From Burkholderia plantarii (GTDB lineage: Bacteria; Pseudomonadota; Gammaproteobacteria; Burkholderiales; Burkholderiaceae), in assembly GCF_001411805.1 (NCBI RefSeq), contig NZ_CP007212.1, positions 992,001 to 1,056,000 of the forward strand: 64,000 bases of DNA, read 5' to 3'. Under the pieces are notes generated by a model that was given only the letters and a program-made list of their open reading frames with translations, made no database searches and was not told the DNA's origin. Every line of letters starts with the position of its first letter. The first letter of the stretch is position 1. The translations under genes were made by a program, and so were the position numbers. This document shows positions 47,798-57,314 of the stretch, piece by piece.

Positions 47798-49084
47798 TTA
47801 TGCGTAGGCGGGGCGCGTGGCGCCGGCCGTTTCGCTGAGATAGCGGTGGACCGACAGGTCGTCGGCCTGGATCGCCGGCTTCCTGCCCGACATCAGGTCC
47901 GCGAGCAACTGGCCCGAGCCGCACGACATGGTCCAGCCGAGCGTGCCGTGGCCCGTGTTGAGGTAGAGGTTCGGGATCGGCGTGCGGCCCACCACCGGCG
48001 TGCCGTCCGGCGTCATCGGGCGCAGGCCGGTCCAGAACGTCGCCTTCGAGGTGTCGCCGCCGCCCGGGAACAGATCGTTCACGCACATTTCGAGCGTCTC
48101 GCGGCGCGCCGTGTTGAGACGCTTGTCGAAGCCGGCGATCTCGGCCATGCCGCCCACGCGAATGCGCGAATCGAAGCGCGTGATCGCGATCTTGTAGGTC
48201 TCGTCGAGCACCGTGGAGACCGGCGCGGCCGACGCATCGACGATCGGCGCCGTGATCGAGTAGCCCTTGAGCGGATAGACCGGGATTTTCACGAGGTTCG
48301 ACAGCAGGCGCGTGGAGTACGAACCGAGCGCGACCACGTAGGCGTCGCCGCGCACCAGTTCGCCGCCGCACTGGACGCCGGCGATCCGGCCGCCCGCCAC
48401 GGCCAGCGCATCGACCGGCGTGTTGTAGCGGAACTGCACGCCGAGTTCCGCGGCCATTTCCGCGAGGCGCGTGGTGAACAGCTGGCAGTCGCCGGTCTCG
48501 TCGCCAGGCAGGCGCAGGCCGCCCGTGAGCTTGTGCGAAACCGCGGCCAGCGCCGGCTCGGCGCGCGAGAGCTCCTGCGCGGTCAGCAGCTCGAACGGCA
48601 CGTTGGCCTCGCGCAGCACGGCCATGTCCTTCGCGGCGCCGTCGAACTGCGCCTGGGTGCGGAACAGCTGCAGCGTGCCGCCAGTGCGGCCTTCGTACTG
48701 GATCTGCGTGTCGGCGCGCAGCGCCTGCATGCAGTCGCGGCTGTATTCGGCCAGCCGCACCATGCGGCCCTTGTTGACCGCGTAACGTTCGGACGTGCAG
48801 TTGCGCAGCATCTGCCACATCCATTGCAGCTGGAAGCGCGAGCCGTCGAGCCGGATCGCGAGCGGCGCATGTTTCTCGAACATCCACTTGACCGCCTTCA
48901 GCGGCACGCCGGGCGCGGCCCACGGCGCCGCGTAGCCGGGCGAGATCTGGCCGGCGTTCGCGAAGCTGGTCTCGAGCGCGGGGCCGGCCTCGCGGTCGAT
49001 CACCGTCACCTCATGGCCGGCGCGCGCCAGATAATAGGCACTCGTCACGCCCACCACACCGCTTCCCAGAATCACGACTCGCAT
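47798..49084 (-). CDS. dadA: D-amino acid dehydrogenase small subunit
   Basis: This 428-residue FAD enzyme oxidises D-amino acids, mainly D-alanine, to keto acids and feeds electrons to the respiratory chain. The FAD motif [16 protein letters not shown] is at the N-terminus; [27 protein letters not shown] and [15 protein letters not shown] are DadA hallmarks. The ATG at 49084 gives the standard 428 residues. It is divergent from an Lrp-type gene that probably controls it, as Lrp does for dad genes elsewhere. Confidence 0.95.
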   Translation of the reverse strand: MRVVILGSGVVGVTSAYYLARAGHEVTVIDREAGPALETSFANAGQISPGYAAPWAAPGVPLKAVKWMFEKHAPLAIRLDGSRFQLQWMWQMLRNCTSERYAVNKGRMVRLAEYSRDCMQALRADTQIQYEGRTGGTLQLFRTQAQFDGAAKDMAVLREANVPFELLTAQELSRAEPALAAVSHKLTGGLRLPGDETGDCQLFTTRLAEMAAELGVQFRYNTPVDALAVAGGRIAGVQCGGELVRGDAYVVALGSYSTRLLSNLVKIPVYPLKGYSITAPIVDASAAPVSTVLDETYKIAITRFDSRIRVGGMAEIAGFDKRLNTARRETLEMCVNDLFPGGGDTSKATFWTGLRPMTPDGTPVVGRTPIPNLYLNTGHGTLGWTMSCGSGQLLADLMSGRKPAIQADDLSVHRYLSETAGATRPAYA

Positions 49085-49231
49085 AGCTGCTCCGAAATGG
49101 AAAAAGCCGGGGCGTCGAGAGTGCATTCGTCTAACCGCTGCTCGCGCGATCCAGCCTAGTTTTTTTCGCTATGGTATTGTCGAAGATCTAGGTTTTGTTA
49201 TTGTATTTTTTAGAAATTCAGAAAAAACACG
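49085..49231. promoter_or_regulatory. AT-rich divergent dadA/lrp control region
   Basis: This 147-bp region is much richer in A and T than its surroundings between 49158 and 49230 (TTTTTTCG, GGTTTTGTTATTG, TTTTTTAGAAATTC). Such tracts suit Lrp-type binding and promoters on both strands, but I cannot place one with confidence. Confidence 0.5.
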
Positions 49232-49720
49232 ATGAGAACCCAACGTCAACCAGTACGCGCGCTGGACAAGCTCGACCGCCGGATCCTGCGGCTGCTCCAG
49301 CAGGACGGACGCATGGCGATGAAGGACCTGGCCGAGCAGGTCGGACTGACCGTCACGCCGTGCATCGAGCGCGTGCGACGCATGGAGCGCGACGGCGTGA
49401 TCACCGGCTATCACGCACGCGTCGACCCCGCCCAGCTGGGCGCCGCGCTGCTGGTGTTCGTCGAGATCACGCTCGATCACAAGAGCGGCAACATGTTCGA
49501 GCAGTTCCGGCGCGAGGTGATGAAGATCGACGAGGTGCTCGAATGCCACCTCGTGTCCGGCGATTTCGACTACCTGATCAAGGCGCGCATCGGCGAGATG
49601 GCAGATTACCGCAAACTGCTCGGCGACATCCTGCTGCAACTGCCCGGCGCGGTGCAGTCGAAGAGCTACGTGGTGATGGAGGAAATCAAGGAGACGCTGA
49701 CGATCGCCGTCGACGACTGA
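49232..49720 (+). CDS. lrp: Lrp/AsnC-family transcriptional regulator
   Basis: This 162-residue protein has the N-terminal helix-turn-helix (LDKLDRRILRLLQQDGRMAMKDLAEQVGLTVTPCIERVRRME) and the C-terminal RAM ligand domain (about 75-155, with ECHLVSGDFDYLIKARIGEM). The CPC-like TPCIERVRRME is typical of global Lrp. It is divergent from dadA, so amino acid-responsive control of D-alanine use is likely. Confidence 0.92.
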   Translation: MRTQRQPVRALDKLDRRILRLLQQDGRMAMKDLAEQVGLTVTPCIERVRRMERDGVITGYHARVDPAQLGAALLVFVEITLDHKSGNMFEQFRREVMKIDEVLECHLVSGDFDYLIKARIGEMADYRKLLGDILLQLPGAVQSKSYVVMEEIKETLTIAVDD

Positions 49721-49744
49721 CGGCCGGACACTTACTGCGACAAC

Positions 49745-49773
49745 TTGGCAGCATGAGCCGAATACTGTATAAA
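49745..49773 (+). promoter_or_regulatory. Sigma70 promoter of the radical SAM gene
   Basis: TTGGCA (49745-49750), exactly 17 bases, then TATAAA (49768-49773). Transcription would start near 49780, about 48 bases before the gene. The -10 overlaps the LexA box. Confidence 0.75.
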
Positions 49774-49794
49774 TAAACAGTATTCGGCTCATGC
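49751..49794. repeat. Perfect 18-bp inverted repeat around a LexA box
   Basis: GCATGAGCCGAATACTGT (49751-49768) and its exact reverse complement (49777-49794) flank ATAAATAA. As RNA read through from lrp it would form a strong hairpin. The U-run needed for a standard terminator is missing. Confidence 0.9.
49765..49780. promoter_or_regulatory. LexA (SOS) box
   Basis: CTGT-ATAAATAA-ACAG matches the CTGT-N8-ACAG LexA consensus at all eight fixed positions, with an AT-only centre. It covers the -10 of the promoter above, so LexA would repress the downstream radical SAM gene. Confidence 0.85.
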
Positions 49795-49827
49795 GACGTT
49801 TCGCTTGTGCCGGCGAGACGAAGAGGC

Positions 49828-50997
49828 ATGATGAGTGATCGATCCGATGTCGAATTTCCGGTGGCGCCGCCCGTGCCGCGCAAGGGCCGTGGCGCGGTGG
49901 GCAATCTGCAGGGGCGCTACGAGACGGACCAGCGCGAGCGCGTCGACGACGGCTGGCAGGCGGGCGCCGGCCACGACGCGGGCGACGAGGCAGATGGCGA
50001 CGACGCGGCCGGCCCGCGCCTGCGCACGCTGGTGTTCGACGAGCGCGCGAAAAGCATCCTGACGCGCAACGCCTCGCCCGATATCCCGTTCAACGTCTCG
50101 CTGAACCCGTACCGCGGCTGCGAGCACGGTTGCATCTATTGTTTCGCCCGGCCGACACACAGCTACCTCGGGCTCTCGCCCGGGCTCGATTTCGAGAGCC
50201 GGATCTACGCCAAGGTCAACGCGGCCGAACTGCTCGAACGCGAGCTCGGCAAGCGCGGCTACGTACCCGAGCCGATCGCGCTCGGCGTCAACACCGACGC
50301 CTACCAGCCCTGCGAGCGCGAGCGCCGCATCACGCGCGACGTGATCCAGGTGATGCATGATCACGGGCAGCCGTTCGCGGCGATCACCAAGTCGTCGCTG
50401 ATCGAGCGCGACCTCGACCTGCTCGCGCCGATGGCCGGGCGCGAGCAGGTGATCGCCGCCGTGACCATCACCACGCTCGACGCCGATCTGGCGCGCGCGC
50501 TCGAACCGCGCGCGGCCACGCCGTCGCGGCGGCTGCGCACGATCCGCGCGCTGCGCGAGGCCGGCGTGCCGGTGGGCGTGAGCATCGCGCCGGTGATCCC
50601 GTTCGTCACCGAGCCGGACCTGGAGCGCGTGCTGGAAGCCTGCGCCGAGGCCGGCGCGACGCACGCGAGCTACATCGTGCTGCGGCTGCCGTGGGAAGTG
50701 GCACCGCTCTTTCGCGAATGGCTGGGCGCGCACTTCCCCGACCGCGCCGAGCGCGTGATGGCGCGCGTGCGCGACATGCGCGGCGGCAAGGACTACGAGT
50801 CCGATTTTCGCAGCCGGATGAAGGGCGAGGGCCTGTGGGCCGATCTGCTGAAGCAGCGTTTCCAGAAGGCGGTCAAGCGGCTTGGCCTGAACGAGCGCGC
50901 GCGCGGCATCCTCGATTTCTCGCAGTTCCAGGCGCCGGAGCGCGTGAAGGGCGCCGCGCGCGCGGCGCCCGAGACGCCGCAGCTGAACCTGTTCTGA
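49828..50997 (+). CDS. PA0069-family radical SAM protein (DNA-damage-inducible)
   Basis: This 389-residue protein has the radical SAM 4Fe-4S motif as C98, C102 and C105 (RGCEHGCIYCF), and the PA0069/Rv2578c family pattern GVNTDAYQPCERERRITRDV with TKSSLIERDLDLL. It is a distant relative of spore photoproduct lyase. Its reaction is not known. From memory, PA0069 is one of the few LexA-controlled genes of Pseudomonas aeruginosa, which agrees with the LexA box here and suggests a part in DNA repair. A first 70-residue segment is polar and probably disordered. Two adjacent ATGs (49828 and 49831) follow GAGG. Confidence 0.9.
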   Translation: MMSDRSDVEFPVAPPVPRKGRGAVGNLQGRYETDQRERVDDGWQAGAGHDAGDEADGDDAAGPRLRTLVFDERAKSILTRNASPDIPFNVSLNPYRGCEHGCIYCFARPTHSYLGLSPGLDFESRIYAKVNAAELLERELGKRGYVPEPIALGVNTDAYQPCERERRITRDVIQVMHDHGQPFAAITKSSLIERDLDLLAPMAGREQVIAAVTITTLDADLARALEPRAATPSRRLRTIRALREAGVPVGVSIAPVIPFVTEPDLERVLEACAEAGATHASYIVLRLPWEVAPLFREWLGAHFPDRAERVMARVRDMRGGKDYESDFRSRMKGEGLWADLLKQRFQKAVKRLGLNERARGILDFSQFQAPERVKGAARAAPETPQLNLF

Positions 50998-51030
50998 GAA
51001 GGGTGCCGGCGCGGCAGGCTCACAGGCTGG

Positions 51031-51525
51031 CTATTGCGACAGCGCCTTGGCCGCCTGCACCTGCGATTCGAAGTAGGTCTGGAACGACAGCGCGAGCCCC
51101 GTCATCAGCAGGAACGCGCCGATCAGGAGCGAGAAGATCACCACGAACACGACCGTCCAGCCCGACCGGCTGCGGCGGCCGGTGTCGGCATTGAATCGTG
51201 CGTCCCAGCGATCGTCGGGGCGCAGCCCGTAGACGATCGCGGCCAGGAACGCGGCCAGCAGCGAAATCGCGCCGGGCATGGCGAGACTCCAGCCGAGCAC
51301 CGACGCGCGCTCGGTGGACACGAGCAGCAGCACGCCGCGCGCGCCGAGCAGCGTGCCGACCAGATGCGCCCAGCCGGCCAGGTCGCGGCGTCCGTACAGA
51401 TAGAAGCGATGCGCGCCGAACGCGCCGAGCAGGAACGCGAGCGCGGCGGCCAGCGTCTTCGAGCGAAAACGTGGCGAGTGCGGTGAGTGCGGAGCGGGCA
51501 GGGAACGCGACGGCTGGCTGGACAT
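51031..51525 (-). CDS. TM2-domain membrane protein
   Basis: This 164-residue protein has a TM2 domain near the N-terminus ([23 protein letters not shown]) and three or four membrane helices in all, with a cytoplasmic Arg-rich loop ([11 protein letters not shown] region). TM2 proteins have no agreed function. It is convergent with the radical SAM gene. Confidence 0.82.
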   Translation of the reverse strand: MSSQPSRSLPAPHSPHSPRFRSKTLAAALAFLLGAFGAHRFYLYGRRDLAGWAHLVGTLLGARGVLLLVSTERASVLGWSLAMPGAISLLAAFLAAIVYGLRPDDRWDARFNADTGRRSRSGWTVVFVVIFSLLIGAFLLMTGLALSFQTYFESQVQAAKALSQ

Positions 51526-51621
51526 GGCGATCCGATAGGAAAGGCGAGGCGGGGAAGGGACGGCGCAGGTGCCGCCGGCCTCATTCTACGCCGCGCGCAA
51601 CGCCGCGATCAGCCGCCGCCG

Positions 51622-52773
51622 TCAGTGCCCGGTATAAGTGATCCGATAGATCGCGCCCGCGTAATCGTCGCTGACGAGCAGCGAGCCGTCGGGCAGCGGC
51701 AGCACGTCGGCGGGCCGCCCCCAGACGCTGCCGTCGGGCCGCAGCCAGCCCTGCGCGAACACCTGCATGCGTGCGCCGCGGCCGTCCGGCCCAGCGGTCA
51801 CGCTCACCACGCGGTAGCCGACCTTGCTGCTGCGATTCCACGAACCGTGCTCGGCGATGAAGATCGCATCGCGGTACCCGGCCGGAAACATCGTGCCGGT
51901 GTAGAAGCGCATGCCGAGCGCCGCCACGTGCGCGCCGAGCTTCAGCGCCGGCGGCGTGAAGCCGCTGCACGGATGGCCCTTGCCGTATTGCGGGTCGGGC
52001 GTGTCGCCGGCATGGCAATACGGATAGCCAAAGTCGAGGCCCGCGCGCGGCGCCTGGTTCAGCTCGTCGTCGGGCACGTCGTCGCCGAGCATGTCGCGGC
52101 CGTTGTCGGTGAACCACAGCGCGTGCGTGGCCGGATGCCAGTCGAAGCCGACGGTGTTGCGGATGCCGCGCGCGAACACCTGATAATTGCTGCCGTCCGG
52201 GTTCATTCGGCCGAGCATCGCGTAGCGGTCGCGATCGGGTTCGCAGATGTTGCAGGGCGCGCCGGTCGGCACATAGAGCTTGCCGTCCGGCCCGAACGCG
52301 ATGAATTTCCAGCCGTGCTGCCGGTCGGACGGCAGCGAATCGATCACGACCACCGGTTTCGGCGGCGCGGCGAGCTTCGCGTCGATGTCGTCGAGCCGCA
52401 GGATCCGCGAGATCGCGGAAATGTAGAGCGCGCCGTCACGGTAGGCCACGCCGACCGGCATCTCGAGCCCGGAGGCGACCACGTGGCGGCCGGTGACGCG
52501 GCCCCGTTCGACCGTCAGCGCGTGGACGGCACCGTCGGTCGAGCCGACGTAGAGGATGCCGCGCGGCGACCAGGCCATTTCGCGCGCGGTCGGCACGTCG
52601 GCGGCGAACAGCTCGACGTGGAAACCGGGCGGCACGCCGAGCCGCTCGACGGGCGGCGCGGCATCGCTGTCGGCGATGGCCGTGGCGAGGACGAGACAGG
52701 CGGCGCCGGTCGCACGCAGGCAGCGGCGCACGGCGGCGAGCGAACGGCGAGAGGCGAAACGGGTCGGGCGCAT
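51622..52773 (-). CDS. Sorbosone-dehydrogenase-like beta-propeller protein, exported
   Basis: This 383-residue protein has a signal peptide (cut near DSDAAPP) and a six-bladed propeller of the PQQ-dependent glucose/sorbosone dehydrogenase family ([55 protein letters not shown]). Members oxidise sugars or aldehydes in the periplasm using PQQ, but many lack proven activity. Two cysteines in APCNICEPD could form a disulfide. I start at 52773 (MRPTRF) for the signal peptide; an ATG at 52809 is possible. Confidence 0.83.
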   Translation of the reverse strand: MRPTRFASRRSLAAVRRCLRATGAACLVLATAIADSDAAPPVERLGVPPGFHVELFAADVPTAREMAWSPRGILYVGSTDGAVHALTVERGRVTGRHVVASGLEMPVGVAYRDGALYISAISRILRLDDIDAKLAAPPKPVVVIDSLPSDRQHGWKFIAFGPDGKLYVPTGAPCNICEPDRDRYAMLGRMNPDGSNYQVFARGIRNTVGFDWHPATHALWFTDNGRDMLGDDVPDDELNQAPRAGLDFGYPYCHAGDTPDPQYGKGHPCSGFTPPALKLGAHVAALGMRFYTGTMFPAGYRDAIFIAEHGSWNRSSKVGYRVVSVTAGPDGRGARMQVFAQGWLRPDGSVWGRPADVLPLPDGSLLVSDDYAGAIYRITYTGH

Positions 52774-52974
52774 GGCGGAGCGGGGCGGGGAGCGTGCGCG
52801 AGGCACCATGCGGGGATTGTAGAAGCTTGCGAGCGGCTTGGCCGGCGGATCGCCGGCAGTCGGGTACGCCGGGGAACGGGTTCGTGCGTCGGCCGGTCTC
52901 GGGCGTGGCGGGCCGACGTTGGTGCCGTCGCGCCTCGCGTGCCGCGCTTTTTTGCGGCGCGGCGTGGTAAGTGT

Positions 52975-53003
52975 TTGTTATGCCGCTGGTTTCCAGCTAT
53001 AAT
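52975..53003 (+). promoter_or_regulatory. Sigma70 promoter of the rpsP operon
   Basis: TTGTTA (52975-52980), 17 bases, then a consensus TATAAT (52998-53003). The leader would be about 40 bases. Confidence 0.82.
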
Positions 53004-53049
53004 CGCTCGTTTCAGCAGTTTCGAACCCGGTTTTCCCGAAGGATTTCAT

Positions 53050-53304
53050 ATGGTTATCATCCGTCTGGCTCGCGGCGGCTCGAAGAAGCGCCCGTTCTAC
53101 AACATCGTCGCCACCGATTCGCGCAATCGTCGTGACGGCCGCTTCATCGAACGCGTCGGCTTCTACAACCCGGTCGCGACGAAGGGCGAATCGCTGCGTA
53201 TCGCTCAGGATCGCCTGACGTACTGGCAAGGCGTCGGCGCGCAACTGTCGCCGACCGTCGCTCGCCTCGTGAAGGAAGCGCAAAAGGCGCAGCCGGCTGC
53301 CTGA
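53050..53304 (+). CDS. rpsP: 30S ribosomal protein S16
   Basis: This 84-residue protein has the S16 signature [20 protein letters not shown] and the conserved [11 protein letters not shown]. It helps assemble the 30S subunit. It is the first gene of rpsP-rimM-trmD-rplS, an order shared with E. coli, and has a near-consensus promoter. Confidence 0.97.
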   Translation: MVIIRLARGGSKKRPFYNIVATDSRNRRDGRFIERVGFYNPVATKGESLRIAQDRLTYWQGVGAQLSPTVARLVKEAQKAQPAA

Positions 53305-53347
53305 CATGGCACGGTTTTCCGGTGGTCGCGGCCGCGAGGTGGTCTGA

Positions 53348-54061
53348 ATGTCCGGTCACGATTCATCCGGCGATGCAAAGCGCGGCACACGCGAAGCTTC
53401 ACAGTTTGGTGTGTTCGTCCGCAAGCCGGTCGAGCGCGCGCCCGCCAAGGGCGACGCGAAGCCGGAAGCAGCAGGCGGGAACCCGGGGCATGCCTCGGCC
53501 AGCATCGAGCCGGCGCAGTCCTGGCCTGACGATGCGGTCGAGGTCGGCGCGATCGTCGATGCCTACGGCCTGAAGGGCTGGGTCAAGGTCGTGCCCCACG
53601 CGGGCGCGGGCCGCGGCGGCGATGCGCTGCTGAAGGCGCGCCTCTGGTGGCTCGGCAAGGACGCCGAAAGGCTGTCCGCGCAGGTCACGCAGTCCAAGTT
53701 GCATGCCGATACCGTCGTCGCGCATCCGGCCGGCCTGGTCGATCGCGATCAGGCGCTGGCACTGCGCGGCTACCGCGTGTTCGTGCGCCGTGAGGATTTC
53801 CCGGCGCTCGACACCGACGAATTCTACTGGGTCGATCTGATCGGCCTCGAAGTGGTCAACGAAGCAGGTGTTGCGCTCGGCCACGTCGGCGACATGATCG
53901 ACAACGGCGTGCATTCGATCATGCGGGTCGACTATCCGGCCAGCGGCAAGGATGGGCGCCCGGTCACCGGCGAGCGGCTGATTCCGTTCGTCGGCGTGTA
54001 CGTGAAAACGGTCGATCAGGTGGCGAAGCGTATCGTCGTCGACTGGGAAGCCGATTACTGA
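53348..54061 (+). CDS. rimM: 16S rRNA processing protein RimM
   Basis: This 237-residue protein has the RimM N-terminal domain ([20 protein letters not shown], from about residue 64) and a C-terminal PRC-barrel ([20 protein letters not shown]). It binds S19 and helps 30S maturation. The first 60 residues are polar and unordered and have no counterpart in E. coli RimM (about 180 residues). A later start would drop them, but no better ATG with a ribosome binding site is evident. Confidence 0.94.
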   Translation: MSGHDSSGDAKRGTREASQFGVFVRKPVERAPAKGDAKPEAAGGNPGHASASIEPAQSWPDDAVEVGAIVDAYGLKGWVKVVPHAGAGRGGDALLKARLWWLGKDAERLSAQVTQSKLHADTVVAHPAGLVDRDQALALRGYRVFVRREDFPALDTDEFYWVDLIGLEVVNEAGVALGHVGDMIDNGVHSIMRVDYPASGKDGRPVTGERLIPFVGVYVKTVDQVAKRIVVDWEADY

Positions 54062-54089
54062 AATGAATGACGCCAAGGAGCGCGCGATG

Positions 54090-54860
54090 CAGTTCGATGT
54101 CGTCACGCTCTTTCCCGAGATGTTCGCCGCGCTGACCGACTGGGGCATCACCAGCCGCGCCGTGAAGCAAGGCAGTTTCGGGTTGCGCACGTGGAATCCG
54201 CGCGATTTCACCACGAACAACTACCGCACGGTCGACGATCGCCCCTACGGCGGCGGTCCCGGCATGGTGATGATCCCGAAGCCGCTCGAGGCGGCGATCG
54301 GCGCGGCGAAGGCCGCGCAGGCCGCCCAGGGGATCGCCGCGACGCGGGTCGTGATGATGTCGCCGCAAGGCGCGCCGCTCACGCATGAACGCGTGATGCG
54401 GATGGTCGAGGAGCCCGGTGTCGTGCTGCTGTGCGGCCGCTACGAGGCGATCGACCAGCGTCTGCTCGATCGCTGCGTGGACGAGGAAATCAGCCTCGGC
54501 GATTTCGTGCTGTCGGGCGGCGAACTGCCGGCGATGGCGCTGATGGATGCGGTGGTGCGTCAGTTGCCCGGCGTGCTGAACGATACGCAGTCGGCCGTGC
54601 AGGACAGTTTCGTCGACGGCCTGCTCGATTGTCCGCACTACACGCGGCCCGAGGATTACGAGGGCGTGCGGGTGCCCGACGTGCTGCTCGGCGGCCATCA
54701 TGCCGAAATCGAGAAGTGGCGGCGCCAGGAATCACTGCGCAACACGTGGCAGAAGCGCCCGGACCTGATCGAACGGGCGCGCAGCAAGCAGTTGTTGAGC
54801 CGGGCCGACGAGGCCTGGCTGGCAAGTCTCGCGAAGGCCGCGAAGAAAGCCTTGAACTGA
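54090..54860 (+). CDS. trmD: tRNA (guanine-N1)-methyltransferase
   Basis: This 256-residue SPOUT enzyme methylates G37 in tRNAs reading CNN codons, which prevents frameshifting. The knot motifs are [21 protein letters not shown] and [17 protein letters not shown], and [10 protein letters not shown] is conserved. AAGGAG lies six bases before the ATG at 54090; an ATG at 54063 would add nine residues. It follows rimM by 28 bases. Confidence 0.95.
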   Translation, partial: QFDVVTLFPEMFAALTDWGITSRAVKQGSFGLRTWNPRDFTTNNYRTVDDRPYGGGPGMVMIPKPLEAAIGAAKAAQAAQGIAATRVVMMSPQGAPLTHERVMRMVEEPGVVLLCGRYEAIDQRLLDRCVDEEISLGDFVLSGGELPAMALMDAVVRQLPGVLNDTQSAVQDSFVDGLLDCPHYTRPEDYEGVRVPDVLLGGHHAEIEKWRRQESLRNTWQKRPDLIERARSKQLLSRADEAWLASLAKAAKKALN

Positions 54861-54996
54861 GGCGTTTTCGCGGCGGACCGGGAACCAGGCGGTGTCGCGC
54901 ATGCGTGCGCGGCGCCAGTTGTGAATCCATCCTCTATCGGGGCCAGGTCCGAACCGGACAGGCGCAAACGCCGACACGATGGCATTGGGAGCAGTC

Positions 54997-55386
54997 ATGA
55001 ATCTGATCGCAAAACTTGAGCAGGAAGAAATCGAGCGCGCGCTCGCAGGCAAGACGATCCCCGAATTCGCCCCCGGCGATACGGTGATCGTGAACGTGAA
55101 CGTGGTGGAAGGTAACCGCAAGCGCGTTCAGGCTTACGAAGGCGTCGTGATCGCGAAGCGCAACCGTGGCCTCAACTCGTCGTTCATCGTCCGCAAGATT
55201 TCGTCGGGCGAAGGCGTCGAGCGTACGTTCCAGACGTACTCGCCGCTGCTCGCGAGCATCGTCGTCAAGCGTCGTGGCGATGTCCGTCGCGCGAAGCTGT
55301 ACTACCTGCGCGAGCGTTCGGGCAAGTCGGCTCGAATCAAGGAAAAGCTGGTGTCGAAGGATCGCGCCGCGGCCCAGCAGGCGTAA
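54997..55386 (+). CDS. rplS: 50S ribosomal protein L19
   Basis: This 129-residue protein has the L19 pattern [19 protein letters not shown] and the signature [24 protein letters not shown]. It lies at the interface of the two subunits. It is the last gene of the operon. The frame is open to 54979, but [12 protein letters not shown] is the family start. Confidence 0.97.
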   Translation: MNLIAKLEQEEIERALAGKTIPEFAPGDTVIVNVNVVEGNRKRVQAYEGVVIAKRNRGLNSSFIVRKISSGEGVERTFQTYSPLLASIVVKRRGDVRRAKLYYLRERSGKSARIKEKLVSKDRAAAQQA

Positions 55387-55397
55387 ATGCTGTAAGG

Positions 55398-55425
55398 AAA
55401 AAGCACCCACCCGGGTGCTTTTTTT
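55398..55425 (+). terminator. Terminator of the rpsP-rplS operon
   Basis: AAAAAGCACCC and GGGTGCTTTTT with an ACCC loop, then further T. Confidence 0.93.
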
Positions 55426-55474
55426 ATTCCGGCGCGACAATACGGTTCCGTCTGACTTTTCCGCGAGCGAGCCC

Positions 55475-56161
55475 GTGATACGCCGTCCGATCATCGATCC
55501 CGAAGTGCTGCCAGTCGAATCGACCGGCGCCGGCCTGCCGGACGTCCCGCGCGAGGTGCTGACGCCGGCGGGCCTGCGTGAGCGCTTCAGCCAGACCTAC
55601 GACTGGACACAGGAAGCCCACGAGGCGCGGCACGCCGATCGCGATCCGCGCGTCGCGGCCGTGCTGGTGCCGCTCGTCGCGCGCGCCGACGGGCTCACCG
55701 TGCTGCTCACGCAGCGCGCCGACCATCTCACCGATCACGCCGGCCAGATCAGCTTTCCCGGCGGCCGCCACGAACCGGGCGATGCCGACGCGACCGCCAC
55801 CGCGCTGCGCGAGGCCGACGAGGAGATCGCGCTGAGCCGCGAGCACGTGGAGGTGCTTGGCGAGTTGCCCGAATACCTGACCGGCACCGGCTATCGCGTG
55901 ACGCCGGTGGTCGGCATCGTGCATCCGCCGTTCACGGTGAAGGCCGACACGCTCGAGGTGGCCGAGATCTTCGAGGTGCCGCTCGCGTTCCTGATGGCGC
56001 CCGAGCACCACGAGGTGCGTCTCTTCAAATGGGAGGGCGGCGAGCGTCGTTTTTTTGCGATGCCCTATCCGAACGGACGCGACGACGGCCATTACTTCAT
56101 CTGGGGCGCAACCGCGGGCATGTTACGTAATCTGTACCGTTTCCTGGTCGCGCGCGCCTGA
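55475..56161 (+). CDS. Nudix hydrolase, CoA pyrophosphatase type
   Basis: This 228-residue protein has a Nudix box of the CoA-pyrophosphatase (YeaB/NUDT7) form: FPGGRHEPGDADATATALRE followed by ADEEIAL. LTQRADHLTDHAGQISFPGG just before it matches the UPF0035 signature of that group. It probably splits CoA or oxidised CoA. I propose a GTG start at 55475 (MIRRPIIDPEVLPVES). The frame is open much further left, through rplS, and no ATG is available nearby. Confidence 0.87.
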   Translation: MIRRPIIDPEVLPVESTGAGLPDVPREVLTPAGLRERFSQTYDWTQEAHEARHADRDPRVAAVLVPLVARADGLTVLLTQRADHLTDHAGQISFPGGRHEPGDADATATALREADEEIALSREHVEVLGELPEYLTGTGYRVTPVVGIVHPPFTVKADTLEVAEIFEVPLAFLMAPEHHEVRLFKWEGGERRFFAMPYPNGRDDGHYFIWGATAGMLRNLYRFLVARA

Positions 56162-56272
56162 GCCGGCGGCGCCCCGCGCATGGCGCACGGGGCCAGCCCG
56201 ACGCATCGGGCGGGTCCGCTGTGCTATCGTTATGTGAAAAATCGTATAACCCAGAACGGCACGGCCTTTCGC

Positions 56273-57211
56273 ATGACTTTCTTTTCGGTTCTCCTCGCCC
56301 TCATCATCGAGCAGGTGCGCGCGCTGTCGCCGGGAAATCCGGTATTCGCGCTGTTCCAGTTCCATGCGGAAACCGCGGCGCACGGCTTCGATGCCGGCAA
56401 GAAGAAGCATGGCGTGCTCGCGTGGCTGGTGGTGGTGGTGCCCTGGGTGCTGGCCGTCGCGCTCGTCTACTACCTGCTGTTCAAGCTCGGCTTCGCGTTC
56501 GCGTTCGTCTGGAACGTGGTGGTGGTCTATTTCACGCTCGGCTTCCGGCAGTTCAGCCATTACTTCACCGACATCCATCTCGCGCTCAACAACGACGACG
56601 TGCCGCGCGCGCGCGAAGTGCTCAACGAGTGGACCGGGCTCGACACCGTGGACATGCCGGTCGGCGAGATCGTCCGCCACACGCTGATCCACGCCGTGGT
56701 CGCCTCGCATCGCCACGTGTTCGGCGTGTTCTTCTGGTTCGTGCTGCCGTTCGGCCCGGCGGGCGCCGTGCTGTACCGGATCGCCGAATACCTGTCGCGC
56801 AGCTGGTCGGTGCCGGGCGACGACCGCACCGCCGCGTTCTCGAATTTCGCGCAGCGCGCGTTCTTCGTGATCGACTGGATTCCGTCGCGGCTGACCGCGC
56901 TCGGCTTCGCGATCGTCGGCAACTTCGAGGACGCGATCTACGCGTGGCGCAACCACACGCGACAATGGCCCGATTCGAACGACGGCGTGCTGCTGGCCTC
57001 CGGAAGCGGCGCGCTCGGCGCGCGGCTGGCCGGCCCGCTCGCGGAGCCGTCGAGCGTTGACGCGCTCGCGGTCGGCGACAGCGGCCCGCTCGCGGTCGGC
57101 GACGACTGCACGCCGCGAACGCTGCAGTCGGCGGTCGGCCTCGTCTGGCGCGCCGTGATCCTGTGGATGATCCTGCTGCTGATGCTGACGCTCGCGGTCT
57201 GGGTGTCGTGA
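56273..57211 (+). CDS. CobD/CbiB-like (AmpE-like) membrane protein
   Basis: This 312-residue inner-membrane protein has four or five helices (around 2-20, 52-95, 160-185 and the extreme C-terminus ILWMILLLMLTLAVW). It resembles the CobD/CbiB and AmpE group (FRQFSHYFTDIHLALNNDDV, PRAREVLNEWTG, and EIVRHTLIHAVVASHRHVFGV). There are no cobalamin genes here, so a role in B12 synthesis is doubtful. Its function is open. Confidence 0.78.
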   Translation: MTFFSVLLALIIEQVRALSPGNPVFALFQFHAETAAHGFDAGKKKHGVLAWLVVVVPWVLAVALVYYLLFKLGFAFAFVWNVVVVYFTLGFRQFSHYFTDIHLALNNDDVPRAREVLNEWTGLDTVDMPVGEIVRHTLIHAVVASHRHVFGVFFWFVLPFGPAGAVLYRIAEYLSRSWSVPGDDRTAAFSNFAQRAFFVIDWIPSRLTALGFAIVGNFEDAIYAWRNHTRQWPDSNDGVLLASGSGALGARLAGPLAEPSSVDALAVGDSGPLAVGDDCTPRTLQSAVGLVWRAVILWMILLLMLTLAVWVS

Positions 57212-57243
57212 CCGCGCGGCGCGAGAGGCGCCGCGGAAATTGG

Positions 57244-57270
57244 AAAAGCCGGCCTGCGAGCCGGCTTTTT
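57244..57270 (+). terminator. Terminator after the CobD-like gene
   Basis: AAAAGCCGGC and GCCGGCTTTT around CTGCGA, with a T-run. Confidence 0.88.
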
Positions 57271-57314
57271 CGTTGACGACGCCGTAGGGCATGAGCGTTC
57301 CTGGCCGGTACGCG

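Noticed and set aside
44058-48923. A single open frame of about 1620 codons on the minus strand opposite etfBA and the acyl-CoA dehydrogenase gene
   Set aside because: It is a GC-bias shadow: it runs antisense through three well-supported genes, is extremely rich in Arg and His, and contains no domain.
49169-49792. A 207-codon frame antisense to lrp that starts inside the LexA palindrome
   Set aside because: It begins in the inverted repeat only because the repeat holds an ATG on both strands. lrp is the real gene.
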